Part shown: one piece after another, positions 6,051 to 13,443 of the stretch
How positions within the stretch are numbered: position 1 is the first letter of the stretch
How the letters are laid out: every line of letters begins with the position of its first letter
Program-made: the position numbers and the translations under genes
Source of the DNA: Sulfolobus sp. UBA167
Lineage (GTDB): Archaea; Thermoproteota; Thermoprotei_A; Sulfolobales; Sulfolobaceae
DNA: 19,849 nucleotides
Direction of reading: 5' to 3'
NCBI GenBank assembly: GCA_002495845.1
Contig: DAHF01000047.1
Coordinates: 1 to 19,849, forward strand
Notes under the pieces: model-generated
Database searches by the model: none
The model's input: only the letters and a program-made list of their open reading frames with translations
What the model was told of the DNA's origin: nothing

Positions 6051-6439
6051 AGAAGAGAGGGCTCAGCATATCCTCCGGAGTTTTGCTCGTAGCTTTATCA
6101 GCTCTATTGATTTGGAGGCTAGGTCCGTCAGGGTTTACTGATTTCTCATTCTTCTTCTATGGTCTAGATCCGGTGTATTTCTACTTGCTAGGGCTCGTAC
6201 TAGGAGGCGAAAGGGTGGTCTTCGGGCTGACGGGTAGCGAAAAGCTGTTCAAGTTGATAGCCGGAGATGGAATGATGTACTATTATTCCTTGATGATACT
6301 TGTGCTCATACTCGGCGTGGCAGGTATATATGTGATGGCATTCTCATTTGTGACGTTCTCGTCGCTAACTTTCAGGGTCCTCGACATAATAGACGGCATA
6401 GCGTTCATAACTACAGCAATGACAATTTGGATGAAGTAA
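6026..6439 (+). CDS. Small membrane protein of unknown function, about four transmembrane helices
   Basis: The 137-residue hydrophobic protein has predicted membrane helices at about 14-31, 48-66, 85-108 and 116-135 and a short basic cytoplasmic N-terminus (INKIKKRG). Conserved-looking polar residues in the loops are D49, E62, R63, K73, D81 and D120/D123. No family is recognised. The ATG at 6026 follows an AGGTG sequence within the end of the preceding gene, supporting translational coupling with the glycine-zipper protein. No start further downstream preserves the first helix. Confidence 0.75.
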   Translation: MAGVINKIKKRGLSISSGVLLVALSALLIWRLGPSGFTDFSFFFYGLDPVYFYLLGLVLGGERVVFGLTGSEKLFKLIAGDGMMYYYSLMILVLILGVAGIYVMAFSFVTFSSLTFRVLDIIDGIAFITTAMTIWMK

Positions 6440-6667
6440 AATTATCCCGTGAATAGACCGTCTGAAAGAAAAGTCATATCGATTTCCCTGCGGTTCTTCA
6501 TGGCAAGGTAGGAAAAAAAGAAACAGCACGATAAGAAACTTTCTCCTTTAAACGGGAATTCTAGTTTGTATGACTTCTCAAACACATTTTAAAATTTTGG
6601 TCCGATATCAATTTGAACTTATTGTAAATGTTTAAGTTAAAACAGTATCCTATACTCTATCTTAATC

Positions 6668-7363
6668 TCATTTCTTCTCTCCCTTTATCATGACCCAAGG
6701 TCCCATGTCCTTCATTTCCTTCACTTCGATCCCATTGTCGGTAAAGTATGAAGCGTAAATATCCTTGGACTTCAGGTCAAGCTTCCACCATTTTGATAGT
6801 GTTCTCCCAAAGAAGTTGTTGTTAGCTAAGACAGTGACTGCCACCTTCCCACCCTTTTTAGTTATCCTTGATATTTCCTTTATCGCAACAGAGGGGTTTG
6901 GTATCATATGGAGAACAAAGGAAGAAGCAACTCCATCAGCGACTTCACTTAGGATTGGCAGACCTAGAGCGTTTCCTCTGACTGCAATCACTTTATTCCT
7001 TCTAGCTATCAACATTCTCAGGAACTTAGCAGAGAGATCCACTCCTACGCAGGTGTTACAACTCACGAAGTCGAAGAGTCTGCCTGGTCCTGTCCCCACG
7101 TCCACAACTACGTCACCCGACACGTGGTTCGCAATTTCCCTCATTATCGAGCTGTAAGTCCTGTGCGAAGTTATGAACATACCAATCGGGGCCCAGACGT
7201 TTTCATAGAGAGGGGCTACCTTCTCCAGCACGTCGTCTACTTTGACGTCCTTCAGAACGAAGTCGTAGTACCCATCGACCTTGTAAAACTTGTGTTCCTT
7301 CTCGCAAGTGAGACTATTCTCGTCTATCGGAGTCCCGTCAATGGGACATGCTAAGATTTTCAC
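6668..7363 (-). CDS. SAM-dependent methyltransferase (class I) with N-terminal zinc-ribbon-like segment
   Basis: The 231-residue protein joins a short N-terminal segment with CPIDG (6-10) and C20-x3-H24, resembling a small zinc ribbon, to a class I methyltransferase fold. Motif I is VVVDVGTGPGR (85-95), motif II is GVDLS (107-111), and LGLPILSEVADGVASSFVLH (133-152) matches the acidic motif and motif IV of the Methyltransf_11 group. The substrate is not predictable. The GTG start at 7363 lies 11 bases after the CBS-protein stop, so it is the third gene of the mobB operon. A better ATG start does not exist in frame near the N-terminus. Confidence 0.85.
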   Translation of the reverse strand: MKILACPIDGTPIDENSLTCEKEHKFYKVDGYYDFVLKDVKVDDVLEKVAPLYENVWAPIGMFITSHRTYSSIMREIANHVSGDVVVDVGTGPGRLFDFVSCNTCVGVDLSAKFLRMLIARRNKVIAVRGNALGLPILSEVADGVASSFVLHMIPNPSVAIKEISRITKKGGKVAVTVLANNNFFGRTLSKWWKLDLKSKDIYASYFTDNGIEVKEMKDMGPWVMIKGEKK

Positions 7364-7374
7364 ATTTTATATTA

Positions 7375-8070
7375 TCATATATACTTTGAAATAACTTTTA
7401 TCAAATCCCTTAAAGTAAACAATTTAACTTCTTCATCATTTACCACGACAGCCCCTACGTTCCTGGACAACATTAACTTCACGGCTTCGCTCACCCTTGT
7501 ATCCCCTGAAACTGAGACCAGGGAAGGTTGAATGAACGATGAAACCTCAGCGTTAAGCCCTATCTCACCGTAGGAGAACACCACGTCCCTTGCAGAGAGA
7601 ACTCCCATGGGCTTTCTCTCCCCTATTACGAGATGTCTAACTCCCCTCTTTACCATTGTCTCTATCGCCATGAAAAGCCTGGTATAAGGAGGAATTACTA
7701 TGCCTTCATTAGATATTGATGATACTACTTCTTCTACAACATCCCAATCGAAGCACTTCACTACGTCCTTTTCCGTGACTATCCTCTTATTCAAAAGCAC
7801 AAAGTCTAAGTTCTCCTTTATCATCCTAGAGACTACCCTTTTCATATCGAAGGCTTCCTCAACCACGGGCTTCTTCTTCCTTGCGTCCACTAGCCTAATG
7901 TCGACTGTCCCCTCTAGGATATGATATAACGCTTCGTCTACAGTGAACACCCCGTAAGCCTTTTCGCCGTCCCTCACCACTATTCTCCTGATGTTATTCC
8001 TCTTCATAAAGAAAATAGCGTCAGACACGAAGGCCGAGGACGAAAGCGATATCTGCTCCTCTCCTAACAT
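7375..8070 (-). CDS. Protein with four CBS domains
   Basis: The 231 residues appear to consist only of CBS motifs, at about 1-55, 60-105, 115-168 and 178-231. Typical CBS segments are visible, such as DAIFFMKRNNIRRIVV, AIETMVKRGVRHLVIG with VLSARDVV, and EAVKLMLSRNVGAVVV with LFTLRDLI. CBS pairs bind adenosine compounds (AMP, ATP, SAM) and serve as energy or metabolite sensors. The second motif is degenerate. No catalytic domain is attached, so it probably acts on a partner. It overlaps the mobB stop by 7 bases and is followed after 11 bases by the methyltransferase, a layout suggesting a link with cofactor synthesis or SAM level. Confidence 0.88.
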   Translation of the reverse strand: MLGEEQISLSSSAFVSDAIFFMKRNNIRRIVVRDGEKAYGVFTVDEALYHILEGTVDIRLVDARKKKPVVEEAFDMKRVVSRMIKENLDFVLLNKRIVTEKDVVKCFDWDVVEEVVSSISNEGIVIPPYTRLFMAIETMVKRGVRHLVIGERKPMGVLSARDVVFSYGEIGLNAEVSSFIQPSLVSVSGDTRVSEAVKLMLSRNVGAVVVNDEEVKLFTLRDLIKVISKYI

Positions 8071-8567
8071 GCCTTCCTTACCTCTTTAATCCCCATTCTT
8101 TTCATCAGGTTATATATTAACCAAAGGTCGGGGCTTTCCCTTACTTCATGCGTCTCTCCGTCCACTGTTATTTTCTCCGTGGAGTAGCATTCCTCTATCT
8201 TCGAAATTATCGCTGAAGATATCTTTTCCACCTCTTCAGGCGACGTTATTGTGAACTTCTCCCCAATTTCTTCTTGGTTGAAACCCTCTATAAGGATCAC
8301 GTCAGCGGGTAACATGTCCAAGAATTTCAATGGATTATCTTGAATCAAGATAGAAGTGACATTGTCCCCGCCATAAAAGAGCACCAACTGGGCCCCCGCC
8401 TTCCTGAACCTCCACGTATCCTTCCCTTCAGGGTCGACTACATGATGAGACTTCTTAATGACGGCTACCCTCATTCCTTTCCTATCCATGATCTTGTACA
8501 AGACAGACTCGATCACCGAGGTCTTCCCAGTGTCCTTGAGCCCAGTGATCTGAAAGATACAATTCAT
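8064..8567 (-). CDS. mobB: Molybdopterin-guanine dinucleotide biosynthesis protein MobB
   Basis: MobB is a small P-loop GTP-binding protein that supports MobA in attaching GMP to molybdopterin. The 167 residues match family length. The Walker A motif GLKDTGKT (9-16), the KKSHHVVDPEGKDTWRFRKA segment (38-57) corresponding to the family H-D-x-GKD-R-AGA signature, and ILIEGF (91-96) are all present. It heads a minus-strand operon with the CBS protein and the methyltransferase, and diverges from moeA with 51 bases between the start codons. The grouping with moeA and mobA confirms the assignment. Confidence 0.93.
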   Translation of the reverse strand: MNCIFQITGLKDTGKTSVIESVLYKIMDRKGMRVAVIKKSHHVVDPEGKDTWRFRKAGAQLVLFYGGDNVTSILIQDNPLKFLDMLPADVILIEGFNQEEIGEKFTITSPEEVEKISSAIISKIEECYSTEKITVDGETHEVRESPDLWLIYNLMKRMGIKEVRKAC

Positions 8568-8585
8568 GGGTTAATATAAGAAGTA

Positions 8586-8595
8586 AATTTTAAAT
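8586..8595. promoter_or_regulatory. Shared bidirectional TATA element for mobB and moeA
   Basis: The symmetric TTTAAA core (8589-8594) inside AATTTTAAAT lies about 24-25 bases from the mobB ATG on one side and about 27-28 from the moeA GTG on the other. It is the only good TATA-like sequence in the 51-base gap at the right distance, so a single box may serve both leaderless transcripts. Confidence 0.45.
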
Positions 8596-8618
8596 GATTA
8601 ACAACATTATCTTAATAT

Positions 8619-9770
8619 GTGGTATTAATATCACTAGAGGAAGCTAGAAGGCTGATCAACTACTACTCATTTAACTTGAGGTGCAAGGTAAAGGAGATGG
8701 ACGTCTTAAGGGCAGAAGGTAGGGCAATAGCAAGCGACATAATAGCTACAAAGAACGTACCAAATAAGAGACTTTCTGCAATGGACGGCTACGCGGTTAG
8801 GTACGAAGACCTCAAGCTCGGGCGACTTAGAGTTGCAGGCAAGGTATTTCCTAACTCAGTTCAGACTTCCCTCATGCCTGGTGAAACGTATTACGTTACA
8901 ACGGGTTCCCCGATTCCTTTGGGGGCTGATACCGTGGTCAGGGTCGAGAACTCTAGAATGACGGAGGAAGGTTACGTTGAGTTCAAAGGTGACGTAATGA
9001 GGGGAAAGGACATCAGGGAAATAGGCGAGGACGTGAAGGAGGGAGAAATAATATTGAGGAGAGGAGAAATACTGACGCCGAATAAGATAGGGCTAGTCCT
9101 CACGCAAGGGATAAGGAGCATAAACGTGATGGACCTACAGTTCTCGGTATTAGCTAACGGAGATGAGCTGGCCCCTTTCTACAGCGATGAAGAAAACAGG
9201 GACATCATTTCGCCCATGGTAATGGAGTTCCTCCGTCCTTTCGGTAGCTCCAAATACTTGGGCGTGGCTAAAGATAACATCGAAGACGTTAGGTCTAACA
9301 TCTTAAAGGGAGTAGATGAATCAGACGTGGTAATCTCCATTGGTGGATCCTCGGTGGGAGAGAAGGACTTCGTTAAGAGGGTAATAAGGGAAGAGGGTGA
9401 CCTCCTTTTTGAGGGGATATCGACCAACGTGATAAAGAGGGGAGCGGTAGGTGCAATAAAGGGTAAGCCCATCCTAGTCCTGCCTGGCCAAGTGGTTTCC
9501 GCTTACCTCGTGCTTCACGAGTTGATCTTCACTCTATTATCCAGGTTTGGCGTTCAGAGGAGCAAGTTCACGGCTAAGCTCAGTGAGGACATCCTTGTGA
9601 CACACAACATGGACTCGGCCTATCTCTTTCAAATAGACGGTTGTTACGCTAAGCCGATGAGGTGGGGAGTCGGCTTGTATAGTGAGTTGGCTAAGGCTAA
9701 CTCCTATGGCTATTTGAAGAGACTTTCTCACTACAGAAAAGGAGAGGAAGTTGAGCTCTATCTCCTTTGA
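8619..9770 (+). CDS. moeA: Molybdopterin molybdenumtransferase MoeA
   Basis: MoeA inserts molybdate (or tungstate) into adenylylated molybdopterin, the last step of basic Moco synthesis. The 383-residue protein contains SAMDGYAVR (53-61), TTGSPIPLGADTVVRVE (94-110), a LANGDEL motif (178-184), the MoCF-type IGGSSVGEKDFV (241-252) and LPGQVVSA (288-295), in the normal order. The canonical LPGNP is LPGQV here. The GTG at 8619 is the start: the overlapping ATG at 8617 opens a frame that closes after three codons, and the TATA element lies about 27 bases upstream. mobA begins inside its 3' end. Confidence 0.95.
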   Translation: MVLISLEEARRLINYYSFNLRCKVKEMDVLRAEGRAIASDIIATKNVPNKRLSAMDGYAVRYEDLKLGRLRVAGKVFPNSVQTSLMPGETYYVTTGSPIPLGADTVVRVENSRMTEEGYVEFKGDVMRGKDIREIGEDVKEGEIILRRGEILTPNKIGLVLTQGIRSINVMDLQFSVLANGDELAPFYSDEENRDIISPMVMEFLRPFGSSKYLGVAKDNIEDVRSNILKGVDESDVVISIGGSSVGEKDFVKRVIREEGDLLFEGISTNVIKRGAVGAIKGKPILVLPGQVVSAYLVLHELIFTLLSRFGVQRSKFTAKLSEDILVTHNMDSAYLFQIDGCYAKPMRWGVGLYSELAKANSYGYLKRLSHYRKGEEVELYLL

Positions 9771-10314
9771 CGTCATGGTTCTAGCAGGAGGTATGTCTAA
9801 GAGGTTCGGGTGCGACAAGTGCTCTTTCAATATCAACGGAAAGAGCATGCTCGATAGGTTGGTGTCCGAGCTCGACCCATTGGTGGTTACAAGGCACCCA
9901 CGGGGTTACAAGAGGGAAGTGATAGAAGATGGAGAGTACGAGGGACCGCTAAAGGGAGTCAAGGAAGGGATGAAGCATGTAAGGGGAGAGAAGGTCTTCA
10001 TAACCGGGTGTGACTATCCTTTTCTTACACAGAGAGTAGTCCGCTCCATGTGCGAAAAGGAGTATAAGGTAGTCTCATTCTACGACGGAAAGATCCAACC
10101 TCTTCTCTCGTGCTACTCAGTGTCGTACTTAAGGGAAGCGGTCAAAATGGCCTCCAAGCTGAGAGATCTAGTTATTCTCTCAGACGAGGTTTACTACGTG
10201 GGATATTATGAGATGAAGATGTATGACCCGTGGCTGGCGTCGATTCAAGACTACGATTCAGTTGTAATCAAAAGTGAGCCCGGGTTTGCAAACAGCACAG
10301 TTGTAGTTAAATGA
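9751..10314 (+). CDS. mobA: Molybdenum cofactor guanylyltransferase MobA
   Basis: MobA transfers GMP from GTP to Mo-molybdopterin, giving the MGD form used by DMSO-reductase-type enzymes. The 187 residues show the nucleotidyltransferase signature LAGGMSKRFGCDK (11-23), GPLKGV (65-70) and the metal-binding GCDYPFL (86-92). The TTG start at 9751 is chosen because GGAGAGG lies directly before it; the alternative ATG at 9775 would begin only two residues before LAGG and has no such signal. The gene overlaps moeA by 20 bases, so moeA and mobA are translationally coupled. A T8 tract about 120 bases downstream probably ends the operon. Confidence 0.93.
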   Translation: MSSISFDVMVLAGGMSKRFGCDKCSFNINGKSMLDRLVSELDPLVVTRHPRGYKREVIEDGEYEGPLKGVKEGMKHVRGEKVFITGCDYPFLTQRVVRSMCEKEYKVVSFYDGKIQPLLSCYSVSYLREAVKMASKLRDLVILSDEVYYVGYYEMKMYDPWLASIQDYDSVVIKSEPGFANSTVVVK

Positions 10315-10432
10315 CGTCAAGTCAGCTCCACGGTCTTCCTTTAGCCTTTGCGCCACGAGCGTGAATAACTTAAAATAATTCTTCCTCCATCCATTTTAAG
10401 GAAGATCTCCCTCTCTTCATTTCGCCAATTTC

Positions 10433-10440
10433 TTTTTTTT
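10433..10440 (+). terminator. T8 terminator of moeA-mobA
   Basis: A run of eight T follows a pyrimidine-rich stretch in the 233-base gap after mobA. It is immediately followed by A7, and no gene is seen around it. Confidence 0.5.
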
Positions 10441-10510
10441 AAAAAAATAAAGAAAAAAGGTGGGCAGTTCGCGAAAGACGTCAAGACAATGTCTTCACAA
10501 GAGGGACAGC

Positions 10511-10529
10511 TTAGCTTAATATTAGCTAA
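10511..10529 (+). promoter_or_regulatory. dph6 TATA box inside an inverted repeat
   Basis: TTAATATTA (10516-10524) is centred about 28 bases before the dph6 ATG. It is embedded in the inverted repeat TTAGCT-N7-AGCTAA (10511-10529). A repeat covering a TATA box could be a repressor operator. Confidence 0.45.
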
Positions 10530-10547
10530 AGACACCTCTTCTTTCTC

Positions 10548-11219
10548 ATGAAAATATGTGCTTTATTCTCAGGAGGAAAGGACAGCACTTATGCCCTGCA
10601 CTGGGCTGTCCTCAAGGGATTTGAGGTGACCAGCTTGATCACTTTCCTCCCTGAGCTGGAGGACTCGTGGATGTTTCAATACCAGAACGTGGGTTTCACA
10701 AGGTTTCAAGCCACGTCTATGGGTTTTCCCTTAGTAACGTTTGAGACTTCAGGGAAAAAGGACGAAGAGATAGACGACTTAAGGAATGCCTTGCTCTCCT
10801 GTAAGGACGCTGGAGACCAAGGCGTCGTCACGGGGGCATTGCTTTCAGACTATCAGAGAATGAACATTAACATGGTCGCAGACGAGATCGGAATGAAGGT
10901 CTTCTCTCCCCTCTGGAGGAAGGACCAAGAGAACTACATGAGGTCTCTGCTTAGGGAAGGCTTCAAGTTCATGGTAACTCACTCAGCCTCAATGGGGTTT
11001 CCCCATCACTTGGTAGGTAAAATAGTAGACGAACATGACGTTGAGGAGATTATCCACGCCTCAAGGAAGTACGGCTTTAATCCAGCGTTCGAGGGGGGCG
11101 AGGCAGAGACTTTCGTAGTTAATGCCCCGCTATTCAGACGTGAGCTCAAGGTAAATGGAAAGGTTCAGTGCGTCACGGACTCCTGTACTTGTTTCATCGA
11201 AGGGGTTGAGCTGAAATGA
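10548..11219 (+). CDS. dph6: Diphthine-ammonia ligase Dph6
   Basis: Dph6 uses ATP and ammonium to amidate diphthine on elongation factor 2, the last step of diphthamide synthesis. The 223 residues form one ATP-pyrophosphatase domain: the PP-loop SGGKDS (8-13), the GALLSDYQRMN segment (96-106), the family signature EGGEAETFV (182-190), and a short C-terminus with DSCTCF (211-216). The length fits the archaeal single-domain form. The ATG is preceded by a TATA-like box at leaderless distance. The stop overlaps the start of the following deaminase gene by 4 bases (ATGA), so the two are a coupled operon. Confidence 0.92.
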   Translation: MKICALFSGGKDSTYALHWAVLKGFEVTSLITFLPELEDSWMFQYQNVGFTRFQATSMGFPLVTFETSGKKDEEIDDLRNALLSCKDAGDQGVVTGALLSDYQRMNINMVADEIGMKVFSPLWRKDQENYMRSLLREGFKFMVTHSASMGFPHHLVGKIVDEHDVEEIIHASRKYGFNPAFEGGEAETFVVNAPLFRRELKVNGKVQCVTDSCTCFIEGVELK

Positions 11220-12439
11220 AGGAATTCACAATAATCAACTGTTCCCTTGTGATAGTCTCCCCTTGGGAGGTAAGGAAGGGGGTGAAAGTCCACGTGAGCG
11301 AAGGAGTGATAGACGGAGTAGGTGACTATGAATCGGGAGACATACTTGACTGTGAAGGAGGAGTATTAATGCCGGGGCTAGTGAACTCCCATACACATAC
11401 CCCCATGAGCCTCCTGCGTGGATACAAGGACGACTTAGACTTACACGACTGGCTGAAGGCCATGTGGGAGAAGGAAGAAAAGATGTCTAAGCAGGAAATG
11501 AACATTGGTAGCGAGATCTCCGTGATCGAGATGATATCCTCAGGTACGACCTCGTTTGTGGACATGTACTTCAACCCTGAGGGGGTAAAAGAGCTATCAG
11601 AGAAGTACAAGGTCAGGGCCTTCGCTGGGGAGACCTTCATGGACTCTAGGGAAAACCCTGAAGCAGTGGCTAAAAGGCAGAGGTCACTATCTCCCTCTCG
11701 TTACTTCAGGCCCATAGTGAACGTCCATTCCCTTTATACTGCCTCCTTGGACAGCGTGAGGACAGCTTATGAGATATCGAAGGAGCAGGATACTTGGGTA
11801 CACATACACCTCTCAGAGACCAGAGAGGAGGTCTTCCAAATAAAGAAGAGGACTGGGAAGTTTCCGATTCAGCTTCTCCATGACTCAGGGCTGATCGACA
11901 GGATTCAAGCAGTCCACGTTGGGTGGGTCACTAACCAGGAACTACAATACCTGAAAAACGCTACGCATTGCCCTACTTCGAACATGAAGCTAGCTACGGC
12001 AGGCGCGTTTCCCTTCAAAGAGATGTACACTAAGGGGACTAACGTCACCCTCGGTACAGACGGTGCTGCGAGCAACAACTCCCTCGACATGTTCAGGGAG
12101 ATGAAAACTGCAGTGTTAGTCCAGAGGCACTCGTACTGGGACTTGTGGGTCAAGGCATCTCACGTGTTACAAGCATCAACGATCAACGGGTATAAGCTAG
12201 TCGGTGTGTACGGAGGTGAGATAAAGGAAGGAATGGTTGCTGACATGGTAATCCTTGACCCTAGGAAGGCCAGACCTCTAAGCCAGGAAAGGGTGATCTC
12301 AAACGTGGTGTACAACGTTACAGGGGACGCAGTCAGGAAGGTCATAGTGGACGGCAATGTAGTCTACGATGATGAAGTTAAAGAAAGATTCAAGACAAGG
12401 CTAGATCAGCTATACGAAGAGGGCGGGTTTAACGGGTGA
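11216..12439 (+). CDS. mtaD: 5-methylthioadenosine/S-adenosylhomocysteine deaminase (amidohydrolase)
   Basis: The 407-residue metal-dependent amidohydrolase of the ATZ/TRZ group most resembles MTA/SAH deaminases, which convert these SAM by-products to the inosine forms with release of ammonia. Metal and catalytic residues are visible: H59-T-H61 in SHTHTPMSLLRG, HIHLSET (196-202; H198 and E201), H234 in VHVGW, HCPTSNMKLA (251-260) and D282 in LGTDGAASNNSLDMF. The beta-sandwich is formed by the N- and C-terminal ends. Related enzymes act on guanine, 8-oxoguanine or chlorotriazines, but the NSLDMF and SNMKLA segments favour MTA/SAH. The start overlaps the dph6 stop. Confidence 0.82.
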   Translation: MKEFTIINCSLVIVSPWEVRKGVKVHVSEGVIDGVGDYESGDILDCEGGVLMPGLVNSHTHTPMSLLRGYKDDLDLHDWLKAMWEKEEKMSKQEMNIGSEISVIEMISSGTTSFVDMYFNPEGVKELSEKYKVRAFAGETFMDSRENPEAVAKRQRSLSPSRYFRPIVNVHSLYTASLDSVRTAYEISKEQDTWVHIHLSETREEVFQIKKRTGKFPIQLLHDSGLIDRIQAVHVGWVTNQELQYLKNATHCPTSNMKLATAGAFPFKEMYTKGTNVTLGTDGAASNNSLDMFREMKTAVLVQRHSYWDLWVKASHVLQASTINGYKLVGVYGGEIKEGMVADMVILDPRKARPLSQERVISNVVYNVTGDAVRKVIVDGNVVYDDEVKERFKTRLDQLYEEGGFNG

Positions 12440-12549
12440 AGAGAGCTTCATGTCACTGCTCCACTTAGCTTCTTTTCATGCACCAAGAATCCCCTCTCTT
12501 TATTCACGTCCATGATCAGGTTGTGGAGTGCCAATGAAAAACTATTGGT

Positions 12550-13431
12550 TTATTTCTTCCCTTTAGCCTTCCTGAAGACGTTCCACAACACTCCGTAGGG
12601 CATCGACGCAGCTAAAGCCAAGCCAGGCAGAAGGTTGTAGCCCCACTTCCTAAAGCCTCCGTAGTATTTAATCCCGAAGCCTACCACGGGGAGGTACAAC
12701 AAGGAGATTGGCAGGAACAAGAGGGATGATAACCCTATCACGTAATATGAACCGTAGTACAAGTAACCCGTGAGGAAGGTGAAGTCTGTAAGCCCGTCGA
12801 AAACCATCATCATATCGTACTTTGTCCTCCACAAGTTCCTCCTTGCTTCCTTTACCGAAGTCCTTAAGTCCTTCCTGAGGTGAGACGAGTTCAAGTGAAG
12901 GCACCTCTCTTCGACAGGACCCACGGACATTCCTCTCTTCTTCAGCTTAGAGTAGAGCCATATATCCTCATCCCTTGCGTAATTCTCGTCGAACATACCA
13001 ATCTCCTTTATCTTCTCGACGTCCAGCGCTGCGCACCCCAAGTTGGGGTTTTCCTCGCCTACTGCCCTTGGCCTCTTCATCTCCTCCTCACTGTAGGCGT
13101 AATGCATCCACGAGTAAGCGTAGCCCTCCTCGCTCACCTTTCTTACCATAGAATCTGCAGAAGGTATCACAACGTCACTGTCCATCATGATGACAACCTT
13201 CTCGCTCGCCAAGGATAGTAACTTGTTCCTCAGGTAAGCCATGTTTACAGTCTTCAGCCTCCTGTCCTTGACGTGCCTCACGTTGAAGCGATCTATCATC
13301 TCTCCTAAGTCTTCCCTCTCGCTGTTGTCATAGACTATCACCTTGTCGGAAAGTGACGTGGCAGAGGTGAGAGACCTTTGAACCCACTCCTTCCTGTCCC
13401 CAGGTCCCACTGGAATTAAAACCTCTAACAT
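12550..13431 (-). CDS. Glycosyltransferase family 2 with C-terminal membrane segments
   Basis: With the start at ATG 13431 the protein has 293 residues. The N-terminus is a GT-A fold (LEVLIPVGP, then VIVYDNSE at 31-38) with the metal-binding DSD (84-86), an acceptor-side acidic motif DEDIW (154-158), and two or three hydrophobic helices from about 222 to 286. It would transfer a sugar from a nucleotide or lipid carrier at the inner membrane face, as in S-layer N-glycan or exopolysaccharide synthesis; the sugar is unknown. ATGs at 13485 and 13440 extend the frame, but 13485 would run 42 bases into the divergent gene. The TATA-like sequence at 13450-13459 fits 13431. Confidence 0.85.
   Translation of the reverse strand: MLEVLIPVGPGDRKEWVQRSLTSATSLSDKVIVYDNSEREDLGEMIDRFNVRHVKDRRLKTVNMAYLRNKLLSLASEKVVIMMDSDVVIPSADSMVRKVSEEGYAYSWMHYAYSEEEMKRPRAVGEENPNLGCAALDVEKIKEIGMFDENYARDEDIWLYSKLKKRGMSVGPVEERCLHLNSSHLRKDLRTSVKEARRNLWRTKYDMMMVFDGLTDFTFLTGYLYYGSYYVIGLSSLLFLPISLLYLPVVGFGIKYYGGFRKWGYNLLPGLALAASMPYGVLWNVFRKAKGKK
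13414..13422 (+). promoter_or_regulatory. TATA-like box for the GT4 gene, inside the GT2 coding region
   Basis: AATTAAAAC is centred 26 bases before the GTG at 13444. It overlaps the first codons of the divergent GT2 gene. Confidence 0.45.
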
Positions 13432-13443
13432 CAAGTTCATTTC

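Noticed and set aside
6440..6667. Gap with palindromic ATTTTAAAAT (6586-6595) considered as a promoter for an unannotated RNA
   Set aside because: No ORF or structured RNA follows at the right distance on either strand, and the gap lies between two convergent gene ends where A/T-rich terminators are expected.
10482..10494. Small hairpin AAGAC-AAT-GTCTT upstream of dph6
   Set aside because: A five-pair stem with a three-base loop is too weak to call a riboswitch or operator, and it lies upstream of the predicted transcription start.
12440..12549. Convergent gap after mtaD considered for an RNA gene
   Set aside because: I saw no box motifs, hairpins or promoter-like sequence beyond ordinary intergenic DNA.
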